From Micromonospora sp. WMMA1947 (GTDB taxonomy: Bacteria > Actinomycetota > Actinomycetes > Mycobacteriales > Micromonosporaceae): DNA of 64,000 nt. Within the stretch, counting starts at the first letter, position 1; each line of letters opens with the position of its first letter. The notes beneath the pieces were generated by a model, which ran no database searches, was not told where the DNA came from, and saw only the letters and a list, made by a program, of their open reading frames with translations. Below, piece after piece: positions 40,594 to 48,949 of the stretch. The translations under genes and the position numbers were made by a program. Where the stretch lies: positions 3,429,001 through 3,493,000 of the forward strand of contig NZ_CP114909.1 of the NCBI RefSeq assembly GCF_027497355.1. The letters run 5' to 3'.

Positions 40594-41514
40594 ATGTCCG
40601 ACTCGCCTGACGAGCAGGCAGTCTGGCTGCAGCGCGCCTTCGACGAGCACCGGCGTGAACTGCACGTCCACTGCTACCGCCTCGCCGGGAACGTCACCGA
40701 CGCGGACGACCTGGTGCAGGAGACCTTCCTGCGTGCCTGGCGGGCTCGCGACCGCTTCGAGGGTCGGGCGTCAGCGCGCACCTGGTTCTACCGGATCGCC
40801 ACGAACATCTTCCTGGACAGCCGCAAGGCGGCCGGTCACCGGACGGTTCCCTACGGTGATGCGCTGGAGTGGTCCACCGAGCTCGGTCCCTATCCCGACG
40901 CCCTGCTGGCCGACGATCCACAGACCGGCCTCGCCGCCCGGGAGACCGTCGAGCTGGCCGTGATCGCCGCGCTCATGTACCTGCCGCCGCGGCAGCGGGC
41001 GGCCTTCGTGCTGCGCGACGTCTACGGCTGGACGCCGCAGGAGATCGCGACCTCGCTCGGCACCCCCGTAGCGGCCGTCAACAGCCTCCTCCAGCGGGCC
41101 CGCCACACCCTCCGGCGGCGCGCTCCGTCGGACCCGAAGGACTGGCGCCGCCCGCAGCTCACCAGGGAGGACGAAGCGATCCTGCGCCGCTACGCCAGCG
41201 CGAAGGACCCGGAGACGATCCGGGCACTGCTCGCCGAGGACGTACGGATCACGATGCCGCCCGAGCCGCCGGTCGTCGGGATCGACGCGGCCGCGGAGTT
41301 CCTCGGCCGACCGCTCGACTGGCGTACGTTTCCCACCTCGGCCAACGGGCGCCCGGCGCTGATCAACTATCTCCGTCGGCCCGGCAGCCCGCACTACGAG
41401 GCGTTGGTCGTCGACGTACTCCGGATCGAGAACGGAAAGATCGTCGAGAGCAACGCCTTCATCGGTGCCCGTCACGTCACCGCTTTCAGCATGCCCGCCA
41501 CGCTCGAGCCCTAG
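40594..41514 (+). CDS. ECF-type sigma factor with SnoaL-like C-terminal extension
   Basis: A 306-residue sigma factor. Region 2 has GNVTDADDLVQETFLRAW and ASARTWFYRIATNIFLDSRK; region 4 has LPPRQRAAFVLRDVYGWTPQ and a helix-turn-helix ending VNSLLQRARHTLRR. The last 130 residues form a SnoaL/NTF2-like domain (EAILRRYASAKDPETIRALL and VVDVLRIENGKIVESNAFI), as in SigG/SigJ-like ECFs, where it regulates the sigma factor in place of a separate anti-sigma. ATG 40594 is used because the upstream frame has no coding bias. It is divergent from the DUF899 gene and may control it. Confidence 0.92.
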   Translation: MSDSPDEQAVWLQRAFDEHRRELHVHCYRLAGNVTDADDLVQETFLRAWRARDRFEGRASARTWFYRIATNIFLDSRKAAGHRTVPYGDALEWSTELGPYPDALLADDPQTGLAARETVELAVIAALMYLPPRQRAAFVLRDVYGWTPQEIATSLGTPVAAVNSLLQRARHTLRRRAPSDPKDWRRPQLTREDEAILRRYASAKDPETIRALLAEDVRITMPPEPPVVGIDAAAEFLGRPLDWRTFPTSANGRPALINYLRRPGSPHYEALVVDVLRIENGKIVESNAFIGARHVTAFSMPATLEP

Positions 41515-41581
41515 GTGAGTAAGCCTCAAGCCATGTTGCCGAGGGAGGGATATCGAGCGGCGTTTCCTCTGGCGAGCGTTC

Positions 41582-42193
41582 CTAGGAACTCGGCGGGTCG
41601 GTTCCGTCGCAAGGGACACCGATGCCCAGCTGCACCTGCGCCGTCTGCCCCCGCGACCGAATGGTGAGCGGTAGGCAGGTTGGCCGCGCAACCCAGGTGC
41701 CGCCGACGAAGGCCAGCCACCGAGGTTGGTCATCGACAGGTGCGCAGGCGCGCACATGGGCGCTCACGGCCGGCACCACTGACGAGCCCCATCCGAGGCG
41801 CGCCCTGTCCTCCCAGCCGGAAGCCACCCGAAGGTCAACCACCGCGCCGCCGCGTACGACCAGCCCCCATTTGGCGAACAGCCGGGCTGCCGGATCCGAC
41901 TGCCCCGATTCCTCTGCTTGAAGCACCGGCCGGGCGGGCACCGCAACGTCCTCTCCCACGAGCCGATAAGCCGCCGGCGGTTCCTTGATCACATCGACAG
42001 ACACGGTACACGGCTCCTGCCTGGCGCTCACGTCAAGCGACGGGGACGCGCTGAGGTCAGTGCCCGGAGACGCAGTTGGCGCGGGTGGGCCGGCCTCGCC
42101 CCGGGAGCAGTCGCTTGAGGACGTGCAGGCTGCCGACGTCACCATCAGGCAGACGCTGAGCGGCCACCACACCATACGGCTGGCCCTGTGCAC
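41582..42193 (-). CDS. Hypothetical secreted lipoprotein
   Basis: A 203-residue protein. GTG 42193 is chosen since AGGAGG lies 8 bases upstream; the in-frame GTG at 42202 would overlap it. The signal peptide ends in the lipobox SAAC, and a Ser/Pro/Thr-rich linker follows. The folded part has no known match; it contains four or more cysteines (PCTVSVDV, RACAPVDD, RPTCLPLT, VPCDGTD) that may form disulfides. Lower codon bias than the flanking core genes. Function unknown. Confidence 0.78.
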   Translation of the reverse strand: MHRASRMVWWPLSVCLMVTSAACTSSSDCSRGEAGPPAPTASPGTDLSASPSLDVSARQEPCTVSVDVIKEPPAAYRLVGEDVAVPARPVLQAEESGQSDPAARLFAKWGLVVRGGAVVDLRVASGWEDRARLGWGSSVVPAVSAHVRACAPVDDQPRWLAFVGGTWVARPTCLPLTIRSRGQTAQVQLGIGVPCDGTDPPSS

Positions 42194-42439
42194 GCGCGTC
42201 ACCTCCTGAACGGCGAGGCCATCGACGGTAAGGGCGCGACTCGTGAAGTGTCACCGTATCGAAAGGCGGGACGCCTTCGATGCCGTCATCGGTGATCTGT
42301 CTGCACTCATGGTCGGCAGCGGTCCGCGTCCGGTCCGCAGGAGGTCGGCGGGCGGGCGGGGAGTGGTGGGAGACGTCGAGAGGCGTTTCCACTGCCAGGA
42401 GCCCGCCGCCCACCACGCGAAACGCGCTACTCAGCCGAG

Positions 42440-43114
42440 CTACCAGTACCTGCCGCAGGTCGGCTCGAGCTTGTCGACCGCGCTCTCCAGGTCGCCGGTG
42501 TCGCTCGCGACCTTCACGAGCCCTTCCGCATTCGAGAGCTTGGGCTTGATCGAGCGGACCTGGACGTCCTTCAGGCCGGCGGCCACGGCGAGCGCCCTGA
42601 AGTTGCTCCGCAGGGTGCGATCCGCCTGTTCGCCGGCCACCCGGTTCGCCACCGCACCGAGGTTGATCAGCCGGGTGGACGCCTCCGCCCGGGCATTGAC
42701 GAGCTCGGCCTCTACCGTCGAACTCGCGGCGACCCCGCCCAGGGTGATCAGACCGGCGATGGCCTTCTCCAACGAGCCCTTGACGGCGGTGCAGGCCGCC
42801 TTGTTGCTGGTGGCGGCCACTTGCGTGGTCTTCCTGGTCGTGGGCGCCGCCGCGGGGGCTCCCGAGGACCGGGGAGTTCCGGAGGGCCGCGCGGTCCCCG
42901 AGGGCCGGGCGGTCGGGGAGGACTCGGGTGTGCGGCTCGGCGTGGCCGTCGGCGCCGTGGGCGTTGCGATGGGTGGCTCCGTAGCGGTACTCGCCGCCAC
43001 GGCAGTGGGCGTGCTCGGCATCTCGTCGGCGCGGCCACACGCCGAGGCGGTGAGCAGCGTCGCAGCAACCGCCACGCAGAGCCCGAACCGTCGTACCGTC
43101 ACGTCGTATCCCAT
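42440..43114 (-). CDS. Hypothetical lipoprotein with Pro/Ser/Thr linker and helical domain
   Basis: A 224-residue protein. Signal peptide with lipobox TASAC, then about 65 residues rich in Pro, Ser, Thr and Ala (repeats of the kind GTARPSGTPRSSG). The C-terminal 110 residues are mostly helical, with two cysteines (NKAACTAVKGSLEKAIAGL and LEPTCGRYW) that may be linked. Similar lipoproteins of unknown role are common in Micromonospora. No clear ribosome binding site precedes ATG 43114. The gap of 246 bp to the next lipoprotein holds nothing recognisable. Confidence 0.75.
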   Translation of the reverse strand: MGYDVTVRRFGLCVAVAATLLTASACGRADEMPSTPTAVAASTATEPPIATPTAPTATPSRTPESSPTARPSGTARPSGTPRSSGAPAAAPTTRKTTQVAATSNKAACTAVKGSLEKAIAGLITLGGVAASSTVEAELVNARAEASTRLINLGAVANRVAGEQADRTLRSNFRALAVAAGLKDVQVRSIKPKLSNAEGLVKVASDTGDLESAVDKLEPTCGRYW

Positions 43115-43333
43115 CTCGCGGATCTTGCGGAAGCGTGACGATACATGTCAGACGCACTGTCGACCATCGTCGACCGCCTCGGACTGCCGCTGATGGTGAA
43201 GCGGGCGGTGCGGGGGATGCCGAGACCCTCGATCGATTCACCACCGATCGGCTGATCGGACCTCGAGCGTCTCGGGCGCGAAGGGTCCTGTGGGATGCCT
43301 GTCAGCTCGGCAGAAGGTGCGCGGTGGGTCGAA

Positions 43334-43750
43334 TCAGTGATCGGGCAGGGCGTACCAGCGGCCGGCCTGCACCTCTCGCAGCTCGCCCAGCTCGACCAGG
43401 TTGACACATGCCGTACGCAACTCCTCGACCGAGGGGCGTGCTCCCGAACTCCGGTCCAGGAAGCGCGTGATCCGCCAGACGTCGAATGCCTCAACACCGC
43501 CGACCTGGTCGATGTCGACCTCCTGGTCGTGCTGATCGGTCATCCGGCAGCCGGCGCCATGAACCGAGTACTCGATACCAGTGCTCGCCATGCCCTCCCG
43601 AGGCATCCTTCGTGAATGCCTCACTGCCGCCATCAGATCCGAGACGCATCCGAGATCCGCGTAGGCGTCGAACAAACGCGACCGAATGTACGTCAGGGCG
43701 GCGGCGTAGCCTCGAACTGCTTCGATCGCTGACTCGGCGCGCTCGTCCAC
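43334..43750 (-). CDS. DUF6896-like hypothetical protein
   Basis: About 138 residues from a GTG at 43750, which has GGGGA at a fair distance; an in-frame ATG at 43846 would add 32 residues of low-quality sequence. The core EYSVHGAGCRMT, followed by an acidic VDIDQV segment and FDVWRITRFLD, resembles the DUF6896 domain often found as an immunity or toxin-accessory protein. That link is tentative. The last part is helical (SVEELRTACVNLVELGEL). It lies in the low-GC patch without neighbours that clarify its role. Confidence 0.55.
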   Translation of the reverse strand: MDERAESAIEAVRGYAAALTYIRSRLFDAYADLGCVSDLMAAVRHSRRMPREGMASTGIEYSVHGAGCRMTDQHDQEVDIDQVGGVEAFDVWRITRFLDRSSGARPSVEELRTACVNLVELGELREVQAGRWYALPDH

Positions 43751-43873
43751 CTGATGAGTATCCCCGTCTGCGAGGTCGCAGCCGGCGAGCGGGCACGGGC
43801 GCGGGGGCTCTGGGCGCCACGCCCGGCGGGCGCGCATCTTCCTCACTCACGCTTGCTTCGGCATGCTTACCGG

Positions 43874-44206
43874 GTGGAAAATCCGCACGCCTCGACACCG
43901 CTTCCTCTGCACCTGTACTGCAGGCTCGACGTCCTGGTCACCGACATCGAGGCACTAACCGATCGCGCAGTCGCCGAGCTGCGAGATGCGGATGTGGACT
44001 GGCAGACGGAAGACGACGACCTCGAATCGGCGGTCGCAGAGCTGCACGGCAGCATCTCCGCGTCGCTCGGGGCTGTGGTGGACATCAGCCGCCTGATCGA
44101 CGGCGTCCCCGGAGTCGAGTTCCGAGGCGGCTGGTGCCGGGCCGAACCTGGCTCGCCACGAGACATAGCCGCTCCAGAAAGCCCGGTAATCTTCGTGTTG
44201 ATCTAG
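43874..44206 (+). CDS. Small hypothetical protein
   Basis: About 110 residues from GTG 43874. It is acidic with a repetitive helical segment (LVTDIEALTDRAVAELRDAD, then LESAVAELHGSISASLGAVV), with no known family. The in-frame ATG at 43754 would add a basic, low-quality stretch. Its stop lies 9 bp before the HAD gene, so the two may be co-transcribed. Could be spurious, although the helical pattern argues otherwise. Confidence 0.45.
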   Translation: MENPHASTPLPLHLYCRLDVLVTDIEALTDRAVAELRDADVDWQTEDDDLESAVAELHGSISASLGAVVDISRLIDGVPGVEFRGGWCRAEPGSPRDIAAPESPVIFVLI

Positions 44207-44215
44207 GGTGATGCG

Positions 44216-44890
44216 GTGACCGCCAAGCCCGTGACGACAGTGCTGTTCGACTTCGCCTGGACTCTGTTCGCCAGGAACTCGGAGCGCTGGGTGGGCAACG
44301 CGGCGGCATCGATCGACCGGGCATTGGCTGCCGGCGAGGCGCACCGTATTGCCGGCGACTTCGCGGAACTGTTGCGGGAGACGGCCACGGATCCGGCCCA
44401 CATCGCCCGAGATCTGGATCCGCGAGTCTGGGATCGGGCGATCCTCGCCGTGCTGAAACAGATTCCCGGGGTGGACCAGGCGCTGGCATCGATGTTGCAC
44501 GAAACACACGCCGAGGCGATCGAGCCGTACGCCGACACCGTCGCCACCCTGTCCGCATTGCGTGACAGCGGTGTTCGCATCGGTGTCGTCAGCAACGTCG
44601 GCTGGGACATCCGCACATGCTTCGCGCGGCACGGACTCGACGGCTGTGTCGATGCGTTCGTACTGTCCTACGAGGTCGGCTTCGTCAAACCGGACCCTCG
44701 GATCTGGGGTGCCGCCCTCGAAGCCCTCCATGCCGCACCGGGCCAGACCCTGATGGTCGGTGATCATCCTGCCGGTGACGGCGGATCGGTTTCTGCCGGT
44801 ATACCAGCGCTGATCCTGCCGATGGTGGATTCGCCCGCGCGGAAACGCGGCTTCGAACACGTGCTCAGGCTTGCCCAGGTTCCGTCCTGA
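44216..44890 (+). CDS. HAD family hydrolase-like protein with altered motif I
   Basis: A 224-residue HAD subfamily IA protein. Motif I is VLFDFAWTLF: Asp12 is present, but the usual second Asp two residues on is Ala14, so normal phosphatase acid/base catalysis may be lost or handled differently. Motif II is GVVSNVGWDI. Motif III is FVKPDPRIWGAALE, and motif IV is LMVGDHPAGDGGSVSAGI. The cap contains IAGDFAELLRET. GTG 44216 is the start. Relatives with DFS or DFG in motif I exist in actinobacteria; their substrates are unknown. Confidence 0.85.
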   Translation: MTAKPVTTVLFDFAWTLFARNSERWVGNAAASIDRALAAGEAHRIAGDFAELLRETATDPAHIARDLDPRVWDRAILAVLKQIPGVDQALASMLHETHAEAIEPYADTVATLSALRDSGVRIGVVSNVGWDIRTCFARHGLDGCVDAFVLSYEVGFVKPDPRIWGAALEALHAAPGQTLMVGDHPAGDGGSVSAGIPALILPMVDSPARKRGFEHVLRLAQVPS

Positions 44891-45022
44891 CCGGTCGCCG
44901 GCAATCACGGGAAGCTCCTTCGATCACCGTCGTCGTCCATTGTCATCTCGGTAGGGGCTTTCGCTGCGCGTCGCTTCGCGCCAACCCGAGGGTGGGTGCA
45001 GTCGATGACGCTTTTTCGGCGC

Positions 45023-45475
45023 TCATTGCGTGGCCGCGACCTGGACGACGCTGCTGCCGCTGGACGTGGCGTTGCCCCCGTCGATCACTGAGGTGACCAG
45101 GTCGTAGAAGCCCGGCTCGGCATCGGGACCGATCACGATCGTGCTGACGGGACGCTCGCCGGAATCGGCCGCCGGCCGAACCGGTATCGCCGTGAAGGTG
45201 ACCAGCCCGGGCACCGCCGAAGCGGCCTTCAGGTCGTCCACCGTGCCGTACGGGCCCGTCAGATGTGCGGTCAACTCGACCTGCGACGAGGTGGAGCCCG
45301 GCTCGACCGTCCACCGCACGGTCAAGGTCTGGCCCGGGTGGTAGGGCTTGTCGACGTCCAGGTCCGCGCAGCAGGTGTATGCCGGCGGCGGCACCGTCTC
45401 GGACGGTTCGGCGCCGCAGGCAGCCAGCAACGGCACGACGAGGCAGCTGAGAAGGCGCCGGCGCGGCGAGTTCAT
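45023..45475 (-). CDS. Hypothetical lipoprotein with Ig-like fold
   Basis: A 150-residue protein. Signal peptide with lipobox LLAAC (Cys near 20), then a beta-rich domain containing a double cysteine (AYTCCADLDVDKPYHPGQT) and strands such as LTVRWTVEPGSTSSQVEL and GFYDLVTSVIDGGNATS. The layout suggests an immunoglobulin-like or DUF-type extracellular domain, but no family is recognised. The start ATG 45475 has no clear ribosome binding site. Function unknown. Confidence 0.72.
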   Translation of the reverse strand: MNSPRRRLLSCLVVPLLAACGAEPSETVPPPAYTCCADLDVDKPYHPGQTLTVRWTVEPGSTSSQVELTAHLTGPYGTVDDLKAASAVPGLVTFTAIPVRPAADSGERPVSTIVIGPDAEPGFYDLVTSVIDGGNATSSGSSVVQVAATQ

Positions 45476-45548
45476 GCGCAGGATCGTAGGCAGGGTCCAG
45501 CGCTGTCAGGAGGCGGCGGACAGATGCGCCGCAGCCTATGGTTGCCGC

Positions 45549-45986
45549 GTGAACAAGCGCCTGTGGGTGGTGTCGGCGCTGGCCGTGACCGCGCTGCTCG
45601 CCGTACCGGTGACCGTTGCCGGCGTCCACGTGACCCACCCTCGGAACGAGGACGGCTACCTGGCGCACCTCAAGCAGTACGGCGACCGGCAGAACGACAG
45701 GCCGCTGGCGGTGTTGCCGCCGACTGCGGATCTGGTCGCCGAGGGCGATGCGGCGTGCGACTGGTTGCGCGAACAGCCGTACGCGCTGTGGCGGCACGAT
45801 CCGGAGTACCGCGAGCTTGTCGTCTACGAGCGCTACGTCCGGCAGGTCGAGAACCGCCTACCGGCCTGGGGCGACGAGCTGCCCGACCGGCGATCGGTGA
45901 CGGGAGCCGCGTGGACCCACCTGTGCCCGGCCGAGTGGGAACTACGCCAGCCCCGCCGCAACCCCTTCGCCCCCAAGCCGGACTGA
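45549..45986 (+). CDS. Hypothetical membrane-anchored protein
   Basis: A 145-residue protein from GTG 45549. One N-terminal helix (KRLWVVSALAVTALLAVPV) serves as signal or anchor. The rest, outside the membrane, contains DLVAEGDAACDWLREQPY, which resembles the core of DUF732-type secreted proteins, and two cysteines. It ends with a basic and proline-rich tail. Divergent from the lipoprotein at 45475. Function unknown. Confidence 0.65.
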   Translation: MNKRLWVVSALAVTALLAVPVTVAGVHVTHPRNEDGYLAHLKQYGDRQNDRPLAVLPPTADLVAEGDAACDWLREQPYALWRHDPEYRELVVYERYVRQVENRLPAWGDELPDRRSVTGAAWTHLCPAEWELRQPRRNPFAPKPD

Positions 45987-46021
45987 ACGCGCGTCCCGTC
46001 GTACCCGGTGCCCTCGCAGCA

Positions 46022-46093
46022 TCGATCTTGGAGTTGTGGCACCTCGCAAAAGCCGCGTGCGGGACATCCGAGGTGCCAAAACTCCAAGATCGA
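46022..46093. repeat. GATCTTG palindrome, copy B
   Basis: A 24-nt arm at 46022-46045 (starts TCGATCTTGGAGTTGTGG) pairs with 46070-46093 at 23 of 24 positions; the loop is 24 nt. It lies after the gene ending at 45986 and before the AAC(3) remnant. It shares the GATCTTGGAGTTGTGG sequence with copy C. Confidence 0.75.
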
Positions 46094-46115
46094 CGAAGAA
46101 TCCGCGCGCGGGAGG

Positions 46116-46370
46116 TCAGCGCGCGCGATTCGCGGCCATCCAGGCGGTGGCGAAGTCGACCAGTGTGCGCTGGGACATCAGCCGGGCCGTTGCGGTGCCG
46201 ACCCGGCCGGTTGTCGTGGCGCCTGTCGCCTCGAAGTCGGCGCCCACCTGGTCGAAGTCGTCCTCGTCGGTGACGACGTCGGTCCACGTGGTCCACCGGC
46301 TCGTGCCGTCCGGCAGCCGTACCGCCGAGCCCGTCACCGCCCGTGGCGCCGCCGCCTGCCGCCATTCCGC
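46116..46370 (-). pseudogene. C-terminal remnant of an aminoglycoside 3-N-acetyltransferase
   Basis: The frame reads AEWRQAAAPRAVTGSAVRLP, DGTSRWTTWTDVVTDEDDFD and, at the end, GRVGTATARLMSQRTLVDFA. These match the last third of the AAC(3) family, where the pattern GRVG..RLM....LVDFA closes the protein. The remaining two thirds, with the catalytic HxxD region, are missing, and the sequence upstream in this frame is unrelated. About 85 residues remain, so it should not give resistance. The assignment is by eye and could be checked by search. Confidence 0.65.
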
Positions 46371-46586
46371 CGAGCGCGCGCAGGTCGTACGCGAGCGAGT
46401 TGACGGTGTGCGGTGCGGCCTGGTCCACGCGGCGCAGTGTAGGCAGGGCTGAGCCTGGACCGGGGACGGTGCCGGGCCGGGCCCGCCCCGACGGCGGCGG
46501 GACCGGCCCGCCCCGCGCATTCGTCGGCGGGCAGTTCACATGGGTACGCCCAACCGATCAGAGCCCGGCCCTACCGGAATCCGGCG

Positions 46587-47021
46587 TCACGTCCACGGCG
46601 GGGGATGCCGGCTCACGTAGTCGCGGGCGCGGGGGAGCGGATCGTCCCAGTACTCGTGCGGCATGCGGTGATGCTGGGCCCGGCAGAAGGTGGCGAGGTC
46701 GTCGACGATCGCGATCCGGTCCAGTGGACGCCGTTCGAACTCCCGGTTGGCCGCGAGCAGATCCGCCTCCGGGTTCCAGCCGGCGTGGTCGAACGCCCAG
46801 CCCGCCCAGGTCGCGTACACGTGGAAGACCTGGCGCCGGCCCGCGAGCCGCAACCCCGCGAGACCGATCGGCCGGTCGGGGTAGGTGTCCCGGCACGCCC
46901 AGGCCAGGATGTGGCAGGCCCCGGCGGCGAAGAACGGCTGGTCGGCGCGTTCCCAGGCGAGTCGCTGGTCGGCCCGTTCCCGCGGCGTACGCCGGAAGAC
47001 GCCCGCTGCCGTCACTGCCAC
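46587..47021 (-). CDS. Conserved hypothetical protein
   Basis: A 144-residue soluble protein. Notable features are RERADQRLAWERADQPFFAA and ACHILAWACRDTYPDRPIGL, then VYATWAGWAFDHAGWNPEAD and a C-terminal RAQHHRMPHEYWDDPLPRAR. Conserved Cys, His and Trp residues hint at an enzyme or binding protein. I recognise no named family. It is divergent from the GNAT at 47122, which may share the promoter region. Confidence 0.7.
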   Translation of the reverse strand: MAVTAAGVFRRTPRERADQRLAWERADQPFFAAGACHILAWACRDTYPDRPIGLAGLRLAGRRQVFHVYATWAGWAFDHAGWNPEADLLAANREFERRPLDRIAIVDDLATFCRAQHHRMPHEYWDDPLPRARDYVSRHPPPWT

Positions 47022-47121
47022 CGGCGCACCCTAGCCGAGCGGCCATGCGACGCGTGGACCCGCGCATGTGCCGATCCGAACCGGATTGACACGCGGGGTG
47101 GTCCGCGGGGGAGAGTCGGGC

Positions 47122-47706
47122 ATGCGCTTCCCGGTGTCCACACCGCCCGCCGTTCCCGCCGGCACGCTCACCACCGGCCCGCAACCGACGTTGCCCGCCG
47201 AGGGCGGCCTGGTCCTGCGCCCCTGGGCGGACGGGGACGCGCCCGCCGTCCTGGCCGCGTACCAGGATCCGGAGATCCGCCGCTGGCACACCCGCCGGCC
47301 CGCGTCGCCGGAGCAGGTCCTGCAGTGGATCGCCCACCTCCGTCGTTCCTGGCAGGAGGAGACGGGCGCGAGCTGGGCGGTGACCCGGGGCGACGAGGTG
47401 GTGGGCCGCATGGCGCTGGGCGGCTTCAACCTCGACGACGGCGAGGCCGGCTGCGCGTACTGGGTGGTTCCGGCCGCCCGTGGCGCGGGCGTGGCCTCCC
47501 GCGCGTTGCGGGCGGTGAGCGCGTGGGCGCTCGGCGAAGGGCGGCTGCACCGGCTCTGGCTCGACCACTCGACCGGCAACGTCGCGTCGTGCCGGGTGGC
47601 GGTCAAGGCCGGGTTCCGGCTGGAGGGCACCAAGCGCAGCGCTGCGGTGCACGACGACGGGCGGCACGACATGCACCTGCACGCCCGCGTCCGCGGGGAC
47701 GCCTGA
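47122..47706 (+). CDS. GNAT family N-acetyltransferase
   Basis: A 194-residue protein. ATG 47122 follows GGGGGAGAG; the frame extends further upstream without coding character. A proline-rich lead of about 30 residues precedes LPAEGGLVLRPWADGDAPAV. The acetyl-CoA loop is PAARGAGVASRALRAVSAWA. HRLWLDHSTGNVASCRVAVK and AGFRLEGTKRSA complete the fold. Substrate unknown. It converges with the FUSC gene 5 bp away, so transcription from both sides meets here. Confidence 0.87.
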   Translation: MRFPVSTPPAVPAGTLTTGPQPTLPAEGGLVLRPWADGDAPAVLAAYQDPEIRRWHTRRPASPEQVLQWIAHLRRSWQEETGASWAVTRGDEVVGRMALGGFNLDDGEAGCAYWVVPAARGAGVASRALRAVSAWALGEGRLHRLWLDHSTGNVASCRVAVKAGFRLEGTKRSAAVHDDGRHDMHLHARVRGDA

Positions 47707-47711
47707 CCGGA

Positions 47712-48899
47712 TCACGACTGCGCGGCGGCCACCTCCCGGATGCGCCGCAGCGCCTCCTCCCGGTCCATTCCGGTCGCCTGGAGGATGTCGCTGGCCGCGG
47801 TCCGGACCTGCCCCACGATCACCGTGCCGGACAGCCCGGTCCCGGCCAGCTCCGCGCGCGTCGCCGCCGCCACCGCACGCAACGCGTGGCGGCGGGCGTC
47901 CTCCGGGCCCTGGTCCGCGAGAACCTCCTCCTGTACGGCGTGCACCGCCGCGCCGAGTGCCTCCACCGCGTCCGGCAGGCTCTCCGGTATCGGCTCCCCG
48001 TCCTCGATCAGCACGACGGCCCGGCGGGCCAGTACGCGGGTGTTCCAGACCGCCTGGTCCACGTCCGGCGCGCTGAGCTGGTAGTGCCGGACCGAGCGCC
48101 GCCTCGGCCAGCGCGCCGGGGCCAGGTCGACTGTTTCCTTCGCGCCGCCGAAGACGTCCCAGAACCGGCCCAGGTCCGCGCCGATCGCCTGCGACCGGCT
48201 CAGCGACCGGTCGGCCAGGTCGTGGTCGCGTCGCCGTAGCGCGGCGGCGGTCGCGGCGAGCTGGTCGGCGAGTTGCCGCAGCGTCGGCGCGGCCACCCGC
48301 CGCACGACCCGCAGTGGGTTGATCGGCACCAGCAGAAGTGTCACCACCAGTCCCACGCCGCCGCCGATCAGCGCGTCGACGAAGCGGGGGAACTCCAGTG
48401 TGTGCCGGGAGGAGGAGAGCGCGCCGAGCAGCACCGCCGTACCGCTGGCGTTGCCCACGATCCCGCCCCGCGTACTCAGTGCCAGCGCGACCAGGACGGA
48501 CGCCGCGACGATCACGCCGGTCTGCCACACCCCGGCGCCGACGGCGCCGATCAGCAGGTCCGACACGATGATGCCGAGCGTCACCCCGGCGAGCAGTTCG
48601 ACGGTGTTGGAGAGGCGCCGTCCGAAGGACGACGTGATCACCGCGACCGCGGCCGCCGGGGCGAAGATCGGGCTCGGCATGCCGGTGAGCCAGCGCGCGA
48701 CGGCCCAGGCCAGCGCCGCCGCCAGTCCGGCCTGCACGGCGAGTACGGACTTGATCCGCAGCTGTTGCATCCGGTCCCGCCCGGCGGCCCGGCCGCGCTC
48801 GTTCACGCGCTCCCACGCCTCGTCGAACCGTTCCGCGTCCAGGCCGGCGCGCCGCGACGACCCCCGCCGGCCGCCGCGCCCCTCCCGCTGCCCGGTCAC
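47712..48899 (-). CDS. FUSC/aromatic acid exporter-like membrane protein
   Basis: A 395-residue protein. A basic N-terminus is followed by six helices from about 50 to 200 (GLAAALAWAVARWLTGMPSP and ELLAGVTLGIIVSDLLIGAV among them), giving the FUSC half-module. The second half is a cytoplasmic helical domain with QLADQLAATAAALRRRDHDL and a tail ALRRIREVAAAQS. Relatives export aromatic acids or have unknown function (DUF939/ArAE type). GTG or ATG at 48899 is the start. Single gene. Confidence 0.85.
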   Translation of the reverse strand: MTGQREGRGGRRGSSRRAGLDAERFDEAWERVNERGRAAGRDRMQQLRIKSVLAVQAGLAAALAWAVARWLTGMPSPIFAPAAAVAVITSSFGRRLSNTVELLAGVTLGIIVSDLLIGAVGAGVWQTGVIVAASVLVALALSTRGGIVGNASGTAVLLGALSSSRHTLEFPRFVDALIGGGVGLVVTLLLVPINPLRVVRRVAAPTLRQLADQLAATAAALRRRDHDLADRSLSRSQAIGADLGRFWDVFGGAKETVDLAPARWPRRRSVRHYQLSAPDVDQAVWNTRVLARRAVVLIEDGEPIPESLPDAVEALGAAVHAVQEEVLADQGPEDARRHALRAVAAATRAELAGTGLSGTVIVGQVRTAASDILQATGMDREEALRRIREVAAAQS

Positions 48900-48949
48900 T
48901 GCCGGCGGCTACCCGCAAAAACCGCCGCCAATCCCGGCGTCCGCCGAGG

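Noticed and set aside
43099..43497. A 132-codon minus-strand frame that might be a lipoprotein-adjacent gene
   Set aside because: Ser/Arg-rich with no conserved features; it overlaps the better supported DUF6896-like gene.
46370..46539. Possible upstream part of the AAC(3)-like gene
   Set aside because: The sequence reading TVNSLAYDLRALGG in another frame does not match AAC(3) catalytic blocks and cannot be joined to the remnant by one frameshift convincingly.
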